Made by a program: the position numbers and the translations under genes. A model generated the notes under the pieces. It did not search any database. It was not told where the DNA came from and saw only the letters and a list, made by a program, of their open reading frames with translations. Positions 16,728 through 26,478 of a DNA stretch of 64,000 nt are shown here, one piece after another. The DNA comes from Brooklawnia propionicigenes (GTDB lineage: Bacteria > Actinomycetota > Actinomycetes > Propionibacteriales > Propionibacteriaceae), in contig NZ_AP028056.1 in NCBI RefSeq assembly GCF_030297015.1, positions 1,002,939 to 1,066,938 on the forward strand. Reading direction: 5' to 3'. How positions within the stretch are numbered: the first letter of the stretch is position 1; every line of letters starts with the position of its first letter.

Positions 16728-18710
16728 TCAGCCGACCTGAGGTAGATGAAGCTTGCGAAGCACGGGATTCAGCAGATCGAAGAACTCCTGCACCCGCAAC
16801 AAACGGGTCGCCAGCAGCAGCACCACGAGGAAGCTCAACCCACCGATGACGCCGCCGCCGAGCTGCCACACCCAGATCGTCCCGGCACTCATCTCGGCCT
16901 CAGGAATGGGCATCAACGCCAGGATTCCGCGGTAGGCACCCCAGGCCGCGAGACCCGCCAACCCCGACGCGGCGCCCAGCCGCAGATACATCCCCAGGAT
17001 CGACCCCAGGCCCATATCTCCGATCTGACGGCGGGTATAGAGGACGAAAACCAAGGCCAGTGTGGTGTTGCCCACGAACATGCCCAGGCAGATCACCAAC
17101 AGCCCGTACTCCAGCGGCACCAGGTAGGCCAGCAGCGCGAAACCCACCTGGAGGAAGGTGAGCAGGCACTGCATCCACAGATTGGTCTTGCCCTGTTCGG
17201 TTGCGAAACAATACTGCTGCTGCAAGGTGACGATGGTGTAGCCCAGCATGCTCGCGCTCATCACCATCAGGGGTAGCGCCGTCGCACGAGCCTGGTCGGC
17301 GTCCAGGCTGAAGTAGACCACCCGGACCGCCGGAACAGCCAGCGCGATGAACAGCGCTGAAGCCGGGATGATGCCCAGCGCCGGAAAGGTCAGTCCGCGG
17401 CGCACCAGTTCGCGCATATCCGACAGCCCGATCTGGGGGTCATCGCGTCGCTGCCAGGCCCTGGCCAGCTGCGGGAAGAGCGCCGTCAGCAGCGAGACCG
17501 CGATCAGCGAATAGGGCATTTGGAAGAGATTCAGGGCGTTCTGGTAATGCATGTAGCTGCCCACTTCGATTCCGCGCGCGTGGGCGGTATCGGCGAGATA
17601 GGTGGCCACTTTCATGATGAGCAGGCCACCGCCCTGAGCGATGACCAGCGCCAGGAAGGTGAGACCGGCGAAGCGTCCGAGCTGGCCGAAACCGTGCCCA
17701 CGCAATCCCCAACGCGGTCGCCAGCGGAAGCCGGACCGGTACAGCGGCGGGATCAGGATCGCCGCCTGCACGGCGATGCCCAGGGTCGCGCTGCCCGCCA
17801 GCACCCAGATCATCTCCGGCGTCCAGGCGGACGCATCGTCCTGGCGGCCCCACATACTCAAGAAGACGATCAGCCCCGCGATCGCGACCACATTGTTGGC
17901 GACCGGAGCCCAGCCGTAGGCTCCGAATCTGCCGCGCGCGTTGAGAATATTGCCGAGCACCGCGAAGATGCCGTAGAACAACACCTGCGGCATGCAGATG
18001 AAGGCGAAAGCGATCGCCAGCTGCAATCCACTGCCGCTCAGCGAGGTGAAGGCCCGCATCAGCAACCCGGCGCCGGCGGTACACACCAGCGCGACCGCGG
18101 CGATCAGGACGAATGTCGCGGTCACCAGACGGTCGACGAAGTCCTGGCCGCCGTCGGGGCGCTTCATCGCCTTGGTGATCTGGGGAATGAGGATGGCGTT
18201 CAAGATGCCCGCCGACAGCAGCACCAGGATGAAGTTCGGCAAGGTATTGGCGGCCTTGAAGGCGCTGCCCGCGACCAGGGTGCCGAGCACCGCAGTCTGC
18301 AAGGATGCATTCACCATGCCCAGTACCCGGCTGACCAGGGTTCCCGACGCCATCAGCAGTGAGTTGCGTCCCAGGTTCTTACGGTCGGCCTCGTCGATGG
18401 CATCGACCAGCGACTCCGCCGAATCGTCCGGAGCCCTGGTCGCAGGGACGGCCCGGTCGAGGCGGTCCGGGCCCGGCTCCTCGGCTTGCTGCTTGCGGGC
18501 CGCCGGAGCTGATGGGTCGAACTCGCTGTCCCAGACGATCCGCGGGATGATGCGGGTCTCGATGAAGGCTTCAGGATCGTCGAAACGCTGGAAGGACAGC
18601 TGTTCGGGCTCGTAAGCGTCTGCCGCCCGTTTGGGAGCGGCAGATGAACCGGGGTCAGGAGACTGGGCCCGGCGAGCGGGCTCCTCCCGGGGCTCGCCGG
18701 CTTGCGTCAA
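16728..18710 (-). CDS. murJ: Lipid II flippase MurJ with N-terminal cytoplasmic extension
   Basis: Moves the peptidoglycan precursor lipid II across the membrane. The 660-residue protein has a disordered, proline-rich N-terminus of about 130 residues, then a MATE-like transporter core of roughly 14 helices. Core signatures include [20 protein letters not shown] in the first helix and [20 protein letters not shown]. The start is probably the TTG at 18710, which overlaps the stop of the aspartate kinase gene (TTGA). Translational coupling of murJ and lysC is unusual as a functional pair. The C-terminal extracytoplasmic pseudokinase domain seen in mycobacterial MurJ is absent. Confidence 0.92.
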   Translation of the reverse strand: MTQAGEPREEPARRAQSPDPGSSAAPKRAADAYEPEQLSFQRFDDPEAFIETRIIPRIVWDSEFDPSAPAARKQQAEEPGPDRLDRAVPATRAPDDSAESLVDAIDEADRKNLGRNSLLMASGTLVSRVLGMVNASLQTAVLGTLVAGSAFKAANTLPNFILVLLSAGILNAILIPQITKAMKRPDGGQDFVDRLVTATFVLIAAVALVCTAGAGLLMRAFTSLSGSGLQLAIAFAFICMPQVLFYGIFAVLGNILNARGRFGAYGWAPVANNVVAIAGLIVFLSMWGRQDDASAWTPEMIWVLAGSATLGIAVQAAILIPPLYRSGFRWRPRWGLRGHGFGQLGRFAGLTFLALVIAQGGGLLIMKVATYLADTAHARGIEVGSYMHYQNALNLFQMPYSLIAVSLLTALFPQLARAWQRRDDPQIGLSDMRELVRRGLTFPALGIIPASALFIALAVPAVRVVYFSLDADQARATALPLMVMSASMLGYTIVTLQQQYCFATEQGKTNLWMQCLLTFLQVGFALLAYLVPLEYGLLVICLGMFVGNTTLALVFVLYTRRQIGDMGLGSILGMYLRLGAASGLAGLAAWGAYRGILALMPIPEAEMSAGTIWVWQLGGGVIGGLSFLVVLLLATRLLRVQEFFDLLNPVLRKLHLPQVG

Positions 18711-19996
18711 CGGCCAGTTCCTGCGTACACGACGGCTTCTTCGTCGCTGTCCAGGCCGAACGCGGTGTGGGCGGCCTGAACCGCGGCGTCCACATCGGCG
18801 ACATCGACCACGACCGAGATACGGATCTCGGAGGTGGAGATCATCGAGATGTTGATGCCGGCCTTGGCCAGCGCGTTGAAGAAGTTCGCGGTGACACCAG
18901 GATGGGTACGCATCCCCACGCCCACGACCGAGACCTTGCCGATCTTGTCGTCATAGCGAACCTCGGAGAAGCCGATACGGTCCTTGGCGGCGTTCAGCGA
19001 CTCGACCGCCTTCGCGCCATCGCTCATCGGCAGAGTGAAGGTGATATCGGTGGCGCCGGTGGCGACCGCCGATACGTTCTGCACGATCATGTCGACGTTG
19101 ATGTCCTGGTCGGCGATGATGTCGAAAATGGACGCGGCCACGCCCGGCTTGTCAGGAACCCCCACCACCGTGATCTTCGCCTCGCTGCGGTCGTGGGCGA
19201 TTCCGCTGATGATGGCTTCTTCCATGGCGTTGCCTTCCTCGAGACTGATCCGGCCGGTGACCAGTGTGCCGGGATTGTTGCTGAATGAGCTGCGCACATG
19301 CACGGTGACTCCCTCGCGGCGCGCGTACTCGACGCAGCGCAGGTGCAGGATCTTCGCGCCACACGCCGCGAGTTCCAGCATCTCGTCGTAGCTGATCTGA
19401 GAGAGCTTACGGGCTCCGTGGACGATGCGCGGATCGGCGGTGAAGACGCCGTCCACATCGGAGTAGATCTCGCAGATCTCGGCGCCCAGGGCCGCGGCGA
19501 GCGCCACCGCGGTGGTGTCGGAGGCTCCGCGTCCCAAAGTCGTGACGTCCTTGGTGGCCTGCGCGACGCCTTGGAAGCCAGCCACGATGACAATGTAGCC
19601 GTCCTGCAGTGAATGCTCGATGCGTCCGGGAGTGATGTCGATGATGCGGGCGTTGCCGTGCTGGGCAGTGGTGATGACACCGGCCTGGCTGCCGGTGTAG
19701 CTCAGCGCCTCGGCGCCCAGATCGTTGAGGGCCATCGCCAGCAGGGCCGCCGACTGACGCTCACCGGTGGTGAGCAGCATGTCGAGTTCACGGGCCTGCG
19801 GCTCGGAGCTGACCTCGAGAGCAAGATCCATCAGGTCATCGGTGGTGTCACCCATCGCCGAGATGACGACGACGACCTGGTTGCCGGCTTGCTTGGCTTC
19901 CAGCACCCGGCGGGCAACGCGCTTGATCGACTCCGCGTCGGCAACCGAGGATCCGCCGAACTTCTGGACGATCCGGCGGTGCTCACTCTGGCTCAT
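18707..19996 (-). CDS. lysC: Aspartate kinase
   Basis: Phosphorylates aspartate, the first step toward lysine, threonine and methionine. The 429-residue protein has the kinase signature [15 protein letters not shown] at the start, [15 protein letters not shown] near residue 75, and two regulatory ACT domains in the last 165 residues ([19 protein letters not shown] and [19 protein letters not shown]). Length matches the actinobacterial type, which also encodes a separate beta subunit from an internal start; a candidate internal GTG or ATG was not pinned down. Its stop overlaps the murJ start. The partner asd gene is not adjacent here. Feedback control by lysine and threonine is typical of the family. 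Confidence 0.95.
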   Translation of the reverse strand: MSQSEHRRIVQKFGGSSVADAESIKRVARRVLEAKQAGNQVVVVISAMGDTTDDLMDLALEVSSEPQARELDMLLTTGERQSAALLAMALNDLGAEALSYTGSQAGVITTAQHGNARIIDITPGRIEHSLQDGYIVIVAGFQGVAQATKDVTTLGRGASDTTAVALAAALGAEICEIYSDVDGVFTADPRIVHGARKLSQISYDEMLELAACGAKILHLRCVEYARREGVTVHVRSSFSNNPGTLVTGRISLEEGNAMEEAIISGIAHDRSEAKITVVGVPDKPGVAASIFDIIADQDINVDMIVQNVSAVATGATDITFTLPMSDGAKAVESLNAAKDRIGFSEVRYDDKIGKVSVVGVGMRTHPGVTANFFNALAKAGINISMISTSEIRISVVVDVADVDAAVQAAHTAFGLDSDEEAVVYAGTGR

Positions 19997-20089
19997 CTAT
20001 GCCTCCCTGACACCCATAAAAGCAGTAGGCGCCGGTCCAACTTTAGCCGCTCAGCGTAGGCTGAATCCGTCGGCGCACGGCGAACACGG

Positions 20090-20794
20090 GTGGAGCGGAT
20101 GGACTGGGCGCTTCTCGGCACGGAAACACTGCGAGTGCTCGCGGCTGCCCTGCTGTGCGGGCTGATCGGCCTGGAGCGGCAGTTCCGTCACAAGAACGCC
20201 GGCGTACGCACTCACTCCCTGGTCGGCATGGGCGCGTGCCTGTTCACCATCGTCGGGATGGACCCGAGGGTGATCTCGGTGGCACCGAGTGCAGTGGACA
20301 CCACCCGAATCGCCGCCCAGGTGGTGAGCGGCATCGGGTTCTTGGGCGCCGGTGTCATCTTCGTCAACAGGGACGCGGTGCGCGGCATGACCACCGCCGC
20401 CGGCATCTGGCTGTCGGCCGCCGTCGGGATGGCCTGCGGCGCCGGATTGGCGCTGCTGGGTGCAGCCACGGCCGTGCTCTACCTGGCGATCGTGCTCGGC
20501 GTCGGCCCGCTGCTGCACAAGTTGCCGACCGGGGATCGTCGAATGCTGGTGCGGCTCATCTACGTGGACAAATCGGGCACCCTGCGCCAGGTGCTCACCG
20601 CCGCCACCGAGATGGGATTCCTATCGTCGGTCATCTCCACCCGGCAGCGCCGAGGATCGGATCCGCCTACGGTCGAAGTGGTCATCCGTTTCACCGGTGA
20701 CCCGCCGCTGCGCGATCTGGTGGCGGAACTGTCCGAGATCCAGGGCGTGCAATCCGCGGTCGTCTTCGAGGACTCGCACAACGACGAAATCTGA
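20090..20794 (+). CDS. MgtC/SapB family membrane protein
   Basis: A 234-residue inner-membrane protein with the MgtC signature. [21 protein letters not shown] and [14 protein letters not shown] lie in the first 100 residues, spanning about four or five helices. A soluble C-terminal ACT-like domain follows from residue about 150. MgtC proteins affect magnesium homeostasis and ATP synthase activity and support survival in low magnesium; the molecular role here is not shown. The GTG at 20090 is the listed start, but the ATG at 20099 with GGAG just upstream is also plausible. No neighbouring magnesium transporter is present. Confidence 0.87.
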   Translation: MERMDWALLGTETLRVLAAALLCGLIGLERQFRHKNAGVRTHSLVGMGACLFTIVGMDPRVISVAPSAVDTTRIAAQVVSGIGFLGAGVIFVNRDAVRGMTTAAGIWLSAAVGMACGAGLALLGAATAVLYLAIVLGVGPLLHKLPTGDRRMLVRLIYVDKSGTLRQVLTAATEMGFLSSVISTRQRRGSDPPTVEVVIRFTGDPPLRDLVAELSEIQGVQSAVVFEDSHNDEI

Positions 20795-20901
20795 CACCGA
20801 CCTCGCCCTCGTCCGACGGGACGCCTGCCAGCGGGGCCGGCACCTTGGGAGCCTCTACTTCATGAGGCACTCTGGAAGATAGACAAGGAAGGGAGAAACT
20901 C

Positions 20902-21468
20902 ATGGCGACAACACTCGAAGGCAAGAAGGTTCTCATCCTCTCCACGAACTATGGCACCGAGACCTCCGAACTCTTGAACCCATTGGAGTATCTGAGGGAG
21001 CACGGCGCTCAGGTGACGGTGGCTGCTCCACAGATCTCACCCATTCAGACCCTTGAAGGCGACAAGGAACCCGGGGCGACACTCGGCCCGGATATCACGC
21101 TGGCAGATGCGAACCCTGCCGACTATGAGGCCGTCGTGGTGCCCGGTGGCACCCTCAACGCCGATGCCCTGCGGGTCGACGCGGACGCTCAACGCATCGT
21201 GCAGGGCTTTGCCAACAACGGCAAGGTCGTGGCTTCGATCTGCCACGGACCGTGGCTGCTGATCAATGCCGGAATTGCCGGCGGGAAGACGCTCACGTCC
21301 TATCCGACGATCAGCACCGATCTGGTCAATGCCGGGGCGACCTGGGTGAACCAGGAAGTCAAGCTGTGCCGTGCCAACGGCTACCGGCTGATCACCTCCC
21401 GCAGCCCACAGGATCTGGCCGCGTTCGACCGGGCAATCGCCGACGAGTTGACCCACGCCGACGCCTGA
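20902..21468 (+). CDS. DJ-1/PfpI family protein (deglycase/protease-like)
   Basis: A 188-residue single-domain protein of the class I glutamine-amidotransferase-like fold. The nucleophile elbow VASICHGPWLLINAG places the reactive cysteine with the following histidine, and the segment YEAVVVPGGTLNADALR is typical of the YhbO/PfpI subgroup. Relatives are reported as stress-related glyoxalases or deglycases, and older annotations call them proteases. The ATG at 20902 has a strong ribosome site (AAGGAAGGGAG). It stands alone between two unrelated genes; the 107 bases upstream presumably hold its promoter. Confidence 0.9.
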   Translation: MATTLEGKKVLILSTNYGTETSELLNPLEYLREHGAQVTVAAPQISPIQTLEGDKEPGATLGPDITLADANPADYEAVVVPGGTLNADALRVDADAQRIVQGFANNGKVVASICHGPWLLINAGIAGGKTLTSYPTISTDLVNAGATWVNQEVKLCRANGYRLITSRSPQDLAAFDRAIADELTHADA

Positions 21469-21545
21469 GATGCTCAACGGCCATCTCGGCTCGGCCGCAA
21501 ACCTCGGATACGTGTCCGGCTTCGTGGCTGGGTAGCCTTGACGTT

Positions 21546-22097
21546 ATGAGCCAGATGCCCATCGATGATGCCGAACGCGACCGCGTGATCGCCGCGTTGC
21601 AGCGTAGCCACGCGTCCGGCTATCTCAACGACGCGGGGCTCAAGCAACGCGTCGAGGTTGCACTGGCGACCGACGACCCCTACCGGCTGAACAGTCTGTT
21701 GGCCGATCTGCCCGGAACGAACGCCTATCTGTGGTCGCCATCGGCTCACCAGCAGGTGGCACCGTTTGCTCCACAGGCCCAGCGGCAGCCCCTGAAGCAG
21801 TGGCAGGAGTTCCTGCGCACCTATTGGGGCGTGCTGGTGGGGGTGGCGCTGCTTCTGCTCATCATGATGGGCAACGGCCACTTCTCCTTATGGTGGATGT
21901 TCATCATGGTGGCAATCTTCTTCCCGCGCGGTATGCGCAGCAAGATGCACCGTCAATCCCCGCCTGCTCCGCCGTTTCAGCCCAATCCCCCGACGCGTCC
22001 TGCTCAGCCCTCTCAGCCCCAGGATCAGTTCGACGCCGATGACGATGACAACGGAAGCGACCGCTGGAATCAGCCGCCAACCGCCCCGCGCAGCTGA
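21546..22097 (+). CDS. DUF1707 domain membrane protein
   Basis: A 183-residue protein. Residues about 5-55 form a DUF1707 domain (DDAERDRVIAALQRSHASGY), a short actinobacterial domain that often precedes membrane or toast-rack domains. One or two hydrophobic helices follow at about 100-135 (YWGVLVGVALLLLIMMG and WWMFIMVAIFFP), then a proline- and aspartate-rich tail. The ATG at 21546 was chosen because the domain begins directly after it; the open frame upstream overlaps the PfpI gene. A second DUF1707 protein is encoded at 40670. Function is unknown. Confidence 0.75.
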   Translation: MSQMPIDDAERDRVIAALQRSHASGYLNDAGLKQRVEVALATDDPYRLNSLLADLPGTNAYLWSPSAHQQVAPFAPQAQRQPLKQWQEFLRTYWGVLVGVALLLLIMMGNGHFSLWWMFIMVAIFFPRGMRSKMHRQSPPAPPFQPNPPTRPAQPSQPQDQFDADDDDNGSDRWNQPPTAPRS

Positions 22098-22264
22098 TGC
22101 ATCGGCTGCCGGAGCCGGCTGTGCTTCAATCGGATAACGCCTGTATCTTTGTGCTCGATCCGCTCTCAACTGGGTGAGACGCTGGACACACCAAAATCAC
22201 CAGCAGGTAGCGTAAGTCCCTGCAGCGCCGCGTAGCGGTGCGCAGTGACGTGGAAGGAACCATC

Positions 22265-23257
22265 GTGAAGAACACTTGGCGCACGTTCGCGGCGCTAGCC
22301 TCGGTCGGCACGCTTCTCTTGGCCGGCTGTGGCTCGGACTCGGGCTCGTCGAGCACCGCCAGCGCCGGCGGCTCGGACACCGAGTACAAGATCGGCATCA
22401 CCCAGTTCGTCTCGCACGCCTCATTGGACGCGGCTCGCGAGGGCTTCAAGGATGGCCTGGCCGACGCCGGCCTGAAGGTCAGCTACGACGAGCAGAACGC
22501 GCAGGCCGATCAAGCCACCGCGTCGTCGATTGCGAGCAAGTTCGCCAGCGCCGACCTCGACCTGGTGCTGGCCATCGCCACCCCCACCGCACAAGCCACC
22601 GCTCAGGTCATCAGTGATGTGCCGATCGTGTTCACCGCAGTCACCGATCCGGTCGCCGCTGACCTGGTGGCCTCCAATGAGGCCCCGGGCGCCAATGTGA
22701 CCGGCACCACCGACATGAATCCGGTCGCCGAACAGATCGATCTGGTCAAGCAGGTGGCACCGGACGCCAAGACGGTCGGCATCATCTACTCGTCCGGCGA
22801 GATCAACTCGGCCGTCCAGGTTGACCTGGCACGCCAGGCCGCGGCGGCGCAGGGTCTGGAGGTCGTCGAGAAGACGATCACCACCACCGGTGAGGTGCTG
22901 CAGGCCGCCCAGTCGCTCGACGTCGACGCCATCTACGTGCCCACCGACAACAACGTGGTCGCAGGTCTCGACTCGGTGCTGCAGGTCGCCGAGGAACGCA
23001 AGATCCCGGTGATCGCCGGTGAGACCGAGTCGGTCTCCAAGGGAGCCCTGATCACCTACGGACTCGACTACTACGAGCTGGGCAAGCAGACCGCCGACAT
23101 GGCCGTCAAGGTCCTGACCGAGGGCGCCGATCCCGCGACCATGCCGGTCGAGTCCCAGAAGACCCCGAAGCTGGTTATCAACACCACCGCAGCAGAGCGC
23201 ATGGGCGTCACCATTCCGCAGTCGCTGCTCGACAAGGCTGACGAAACGGTTAAGTAG
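22265..23257 (+). CDS. ABC transporter substrate-binding lipoprotein (TrpX/DUF534-like)
   Basis: Extracellular solute receptor of 330 residues. A signal peptide ends in the lipobox LLLAGC, followed by a serine- and glycine-rich linker, so it is lipid-anchored. The mature part (YKIGITQFVSHASLDAAREG, then VPIVFTAVTDPVAADLV) matches the PF04392 family. Members bind tryptophan or related amino acids in some bacteria; for many the ligand is unknown. The GTG at 22265 with GGAAGGA upstream is preferred. It starts a three-gene operon with a permease and an ATPase. Adjacent purine genes raise the option of a nucleoside ligand, but this is context only. I saw no T-box in the leader, only two short hairpins. 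Confidence 0.87.
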   Translation: MKNTWRTFAALASVGTLLLAGCGSDSGSSSTASAGGSDTEYKIGITQFVSHASLDAAREGFKDGLADAGLKVSYDEQNAQADQATASSIASKFASADLDLVLAIATPTAQATAQVISDVPIVFTAVTDPVAADLVASNEAPGANVTGTTDMNPVAEQIDLVKQVAPDAKTVGIIYSSGEINSAVQVDLARQAAAAQGLEVVEKTITTTGEVLQAAQSLDVDAIYVPTDNNVVAGLDSVLQVAEERKIPVIAGETESVSKGALITYGLDYYELGKQTADMAVKVLTEGADPATMPVESQKTPKLVINTTAAERMGVTIPQSLLDKADETVK

Positions 23258-23260
23258 CAC

Positions 23261-24259
23261 ATGATCACAGCGATCGACCTCGGTCTGATTTTCGGGTTGA
23301 TGGCGCTCGGGGTCTACCTGACCTTCCGCGTTCTCGACTTCGCCGATCTGACCATCGACGGCAGTTTCACGAGCGGCGCCGCCACGGCTGCCACCCTGAT
23401 TGTTGCGGGGTGGCAGCCGTTGACGGCGACCCTGGCGGGAACTGCCGTCGGGTTGGTCGCCGGACTGGTTACCGGTCTGCTCAACACCTGGGGCAAGATC
23501 CACCCGCTGCTGGCGGGCATCTTGACCCAGATCGCGTTGTACTCGATCAACCTGCGGATCATGGGCAAAGCGAATGTGCCCCTGCTGCGCACCACCACCT
23601 TGTTCACCCCGCTGCGCGACAAGGGGCTGCTGGGCACCTGGGTGTCGGTCGGGATTCTGGCCGTGCTGCTGGCCGTCTTCGTGGTCGCGCTCGTCTGGTT
23701 CCTGTCGACCGATGTCGGTCTGGCATTGCGGGCCACCGGCGACAATGAGGGCATGGCACGTGCGCAGGGCGTCAACACCGATGCGATGACGCTGCTCGGG
23801 CTGTCGCTGAGCAACGGGCTGGTGGCCCTGTCCGGTGCGCTGTTCGCGCAGTATCAGGGCTATGCCGATATCGGTATGGGCATCGGGTTGATCGTCGCCG
23901 GTCTGGCTTCGGTCATCATCGGTACCGCGATCATCAATAACGGACACATCTGGATCACCGCACTCGCGGTCGTCTGCGGTTCGATCATCTACCGCCTGAT
24001 CATCCAGGCGGCGCTGACGATTCCGTGGTTCGATCCCAACGACATGAAGCTGCTGAGCGCCCTGATCGTGATCACCGCGCTGCTGCTGCCCCGCTGGGAT
24101 GTCTTCAACCGGCTCAGAGCTCGCAGCCGCGACAAGGAGTCCGCCGCCGAGGCCTGGGGTGATCCCGACCGCGATCCGGATCTGGAAGAACTCGACTCGG
24201 GTGATGTCCGGGCGCCTCGTCCGGGGATTGTGAAGAAGGTGAAGCGCGCCGATGCTTGA
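23261..24259 (+). CDS. ABC transporter permease of the TrpX-like system
   Basis: Membrane subunit of 332 residues with about eight to ten helices, of the branched-chain-type permease family (COG4120-like). It begins LGLIFGLMALGVYLTFRVLD and contains the coupling segment RATGDNEGMARAQGVNTD that contacts the ATPase. The charged C-terminal tail (from about residue 285) is cytoplasmic. It starts three bases after the binding-protein gene and overlaps the ATPase gene by eight bases, so the three subunits are made together. A single permease gene suggests a homodimer. Confidence 0.9.
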   Translation: MITAIDLGLIFGLMALGVYLTFRVLDFADLTIDGSFTSGAATAATLIVAGWQPLTATLAGTAVGLVAGLVTGLLNTWGKIHPLLAGILTQIALYSINLRIMGKANVPLLRTTTLFTPLRDKGLLGTWVSVGILAVLLAVFVVALVWFLSTDVGLALRATGDNEGMARAQGVNTDAMTLLGLSLSNGLVALSGALFAQYQGYADIGMGIGLIVAGLASVIIGTAIINNGHIWITALAVVCGSIIYRLIIQAALTIPWFDPNDMKLLSALIVITALLLPRWDVFNRLRARSRDKESAAEAWGDPDRDPDLEELDSGDVRAPRPGIVKKVKRADA

Positions 24260-25043
24260 GGTTCGCCATGTCACGAAGGCTTTCTTCCCGCGCACCGTCA
24301 ACGAGAAGATCGCGCTGCGCGACATCTCACTGACCCTGAAGTCCGGGGATTTCGCGACCATCATCGGATCGAACGGCGCCGGCAAATCGACGCTGCTGAA
24401 TGTGGTGGCGGGGCGCTACCGCCCCGATCTGGGCAGCGTCTGGATCGATGGTGAAGATGTCACCCGGCTGCCCGACTATCGGGTGGCCCGCCAAGTGGGC
24501 CGGGTCTTCCAGGACCCGATGGCCGGCACCAGCCCGCACCTGACGATCGAGGAGAATCTGGCGATCGCCTGGGCCCGCACTCGTGGACGCGCGCTCAAAC
24601 TGGGTGTCACCAACGCCCGCCGTGAACAGTTCCGCGAAGAACTGAAGACCCTCGAGCTGGGTCTGGAGAACCGGCTGACCGCGCGCGTCGGATTGCTCTC
24701 GGGAGGCCAGCGGCAGGCGCTGTCGCTGGTCATGGCGGCGTTCACCCAGCCACGCATCCTGCTGTTGGACGAACACACCGCGGCCCTCGACCCCCAGCGG
24801 GCGGCCTTGATCACCCGGCTGACCGATCAGATGGTGGAGCGCCACAAGCTGACCGCGATGATGGTCACTCACAACATGGAGCAGGCGCTGCAGCTGGGCA
24901 ACCGCCTGATCATGATGCACGAGGGCGAGATCATTCTCGAGTTGCGCGACGAGGCCAAGCAGAAGGCCACCGTGGCCGACCTGATGTCGGAGTTCGACAA
25001 GCTCAAGGGTGTCCAGTTGAGCGATCGCACGCTGCTGGCCTGA
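24252..25043 (+). CDS. ABC transporter ATPase of the TrpX-like system
   Basis: Cytoplasmic ATPase of 263 residues that powers the importer. Visible motifs are Walker A GSNGAGKST (near residue 41), Q-loop VFQDPMAG, signature LSGGQRQALS, Walker B ILLLDEHTAALDP and the switch histidine MVTHN. The aspartate-glutamate-histidine order DEHTAALDP is characteristic of the COG1101 group that pairs with this permease type. It overlaps the permease gene by eight bases and ends 34 bases before add. Confidence 0.92.
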   Translation: MLEVRHVTKAFFPRTVNEKIALRDISLTLKSGDFATIIGSNGAGKSTLLNVVAGRYRPDLGSVWIDGEDVTRLPDYRVARQVGRVFQDPMAGTSPHLTIEENLAIAWARTRGRALKLGVTNARREQFREELKTLELGLENRLTARVGLLSGGQRQALSLVMAAFTQPRILLLDEHTAALDPQRAALITRLTDQMVERHKLTAMMVTHNMEQALQLGNRLIMMHEGEIILELRDEAKQKATVADLMSEFDKLKGVQLSDRTLLA

Positions 25044-25077
25044 TCGGCGGGGCGCGAGACCCTCTACGATTGCCCCC

Positions 25078-26199
25078 ATGGCCGACGAAGAATTCTTCCG
25101 CAACCTGCCCAAGGTCACATTGCACGATCATCTGGACGGTGGACTGCGTCCGCAAACGATGATCGAGATCGCCGACGACATCGGCTATCGGCTGCCCGCC
25201 GGGTCGGCCGATGACCTGGCGGACTGGTTCTTCGAGACCGCGAATTCGGGCTCGCTGGCCCAATACCTGACCACTTTCGATCACACCACCGCCTGCATGC
25301 AGCGGGCCGGTGACCTACGCCGGGTCGCCCGCGAGTGGGTGGACGATCAGGTCGCCGACGGGGTTGTCGCCGGTGAGGCGCGCTGGGCGCCCGAGCAGCA
25401 TCTGCGCGCCGGGCTTGGCTTGGACGAGGCAGTCGAGGCCGTCGCCGAGGGCCTGCGCGAGGGCATGGATGCGGCCGCAGCGGCCGGCAAACCGTTCATC
25501 GCCAGGCAGCTGCTGTGCGCCATGCGGCACGCTGACCGCAGCCTGGAAATCGCTGAGTTGGCGCTGCGCCACCGCGATACGGATCTGGTAGCCGGATTCG
25601 ATATCGCCGGCGGCGAGCAGGGGAACCCGCCCACCAACCATCTGGCGGCCTTCCACCTGCTGCGCGACAACGACTTCTTCTACACCATCCACGCCGGCGA
25701 GGAAGGCCCGCTCGAGTCGCTGCACGAGGCCGTGCAGGTGTGCGGCGCGATGCGGCTGGGGCATGGCGTCAACATCGTCCAGGACATCACCCGTGATCCG
25801 CAGACCGGCCGCTATCTGCTGGGACGCCACGCTCGGTTCGTCCGCGATCAACAGATTCCGCTCGAGGTCTGCCCCAGCTCGAACCTGCAGACCGGGGTGG
25901 CGTCGTCCATCAAGGAGCATCCAATCGGCACCCTGATCTGGCTCGGCTTCAACGTGACCCTCAACTGCGACAACCGGCTGGTCGGATCGACCACGCTCAG
26001 CCGTGAATATGCGCTGGTGAGTGAGGCCTTCGGGTTGTCCACGATGCAGCTGGCCCAGATCGCGCTGGCCGGGGCGTCGGCGCTGTTCATCGACCACGCC
26101 GAGCGCACCCGGCTGGTCCAGCAGATGACGCTGCCCTGGTTCCAGGCCTCGGTCAACGAGCGCGGTGGTGGCGTCCAACCCGACCTCTGGGACCGCTGA
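25078..26199 (+). CDS. add: Adenosine deaminase
   Basis: Converts adenosine to inosine in purine salvage. The 373-residue protein has the metal-binding KVTLHDHLDGGL (HxH) near residue 15, the central FYTIHAGEEGP with the catalytic HAGE, RLGHGVNI, and the CPSSN motif with the downstream metal-binding aspartate region NCDNRLVG. Length and motif order match actinobacterial Add. It follows the ABC importer by 34 bases and may be part of the same transcript. Together with deoD at 28.3 kb it would convert adenosine to hypoxanthine and ribose 1-phosphate. Confidence 0.95.
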   Translation: MADEEFFRNLPKVTLHDHLDGGLRPQTMIEIADDIGYRLPAGSADDLADWFFETANSGSLAQYLTTFDHTTACMQRAGDLRRVAREWVDDQVADGVVAGEARWAPEQHLRAGLGLDEAVEAVAEGLREGMDAAAAAGKPFIARQLLCAMRHADRSLEIAELALRHRDTDLVAGFDIAGGEQGNPPTNHLAAFHLLRDNDFFYTIHAGEEGPLESLHEAVQVCGAMRLGHGVNIVQDITRDPQTGRYLLGRHARFVRDQQIPLEVCPSSNLQTGVASSIKEHPIGTLIWLGFNVTLNCDNRLVGSTTLSREYALVSEAFGLSTMQLAQIALAGASALFIDHAERTRLVQQMTLPWFQASVNERGGGVQPDLWDR

Positions 26200-26220
26200 G
26201 CCCACCCATCGCGGCCCGTC

Positions 26221-26352
26221 GAGCCTCCTCCGCTACCCGCAGCCCATTCCCGCGCCCCCGCAGCTCGTCCGGCCCGCAGCGCGTCCGGCCCGCAGCTCGT
26301 CCGGCCTGCCCGCCGAGCCCCCTCCGCTACCCACAGCCCGTTGTCGCGCCCC
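26221..26352. repeat. Nested GC-rich direct repeats after add
   Basis: Three tandem 16-bp units (CGCAGCTCGTCCGGCC and a one-base variant) fill 26259-26306. They are bracketed by two 38-bp imperfect direct repeats at 26221-26258 and 26315-26352 that differ at five positions. The block is non-coding and leads into the palindrome at 26345. Confidence 0.75.
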
Positions 26353-26404
26353 GAATCTGAAGATGCGCCCGATATATCGGGCGCATCTTCAGATTCCGGG
26401 CGCG
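26345..26404. repeat. 60-bp near-perfect palindrome
   Basis: The inner 44 bases (26353-26396) are a perfect palindrome with centre GATATATC and no loop. A single mismatched pair (26352/26397) is followed by seven more paired bases, giving 60 bases with one mismatch. It lies in the convergent space between add and the phosphohexomutase gene. A two-way terminator is the conservative reading, but its length, symmetry and lack of a loop are unusual for one. Confidence 0.9.
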
Positions 26405-26412
26405 GGAACAGT

Positions 26413-26461
26413 GGGGACGGGGCGCACAGGGGGACGGGGGGCGAGGGCGGGCGAGGGCGGG
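26413..26461 (+). other. G-run cluster with G-quadruplex potential
   Basis: At least eight runs of three or more G separated by one to six bases occur on the plus strand, just before the 3' end of the phosphohexomutase gene. This satisfies the usual G-quadruplex pattern. Whether it folds is unknown. Confidence 0.55.
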
Positions 26462-26478
26462 CGCCGGCATGCCCTGGG

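Noticed and set aside
22098-22264. T-box or tryptophan leader before the ABC importer
   Set aside because: No T-box consensus or run of tryptophan codons is present; only two short hairpins.
22421-24385. 654-residue minus-strand open frame opposite the ABC importer
   Set aside because: Shadow of two conserved plus-strand genes; low-complexity glutamine, glycine and arginine composition.
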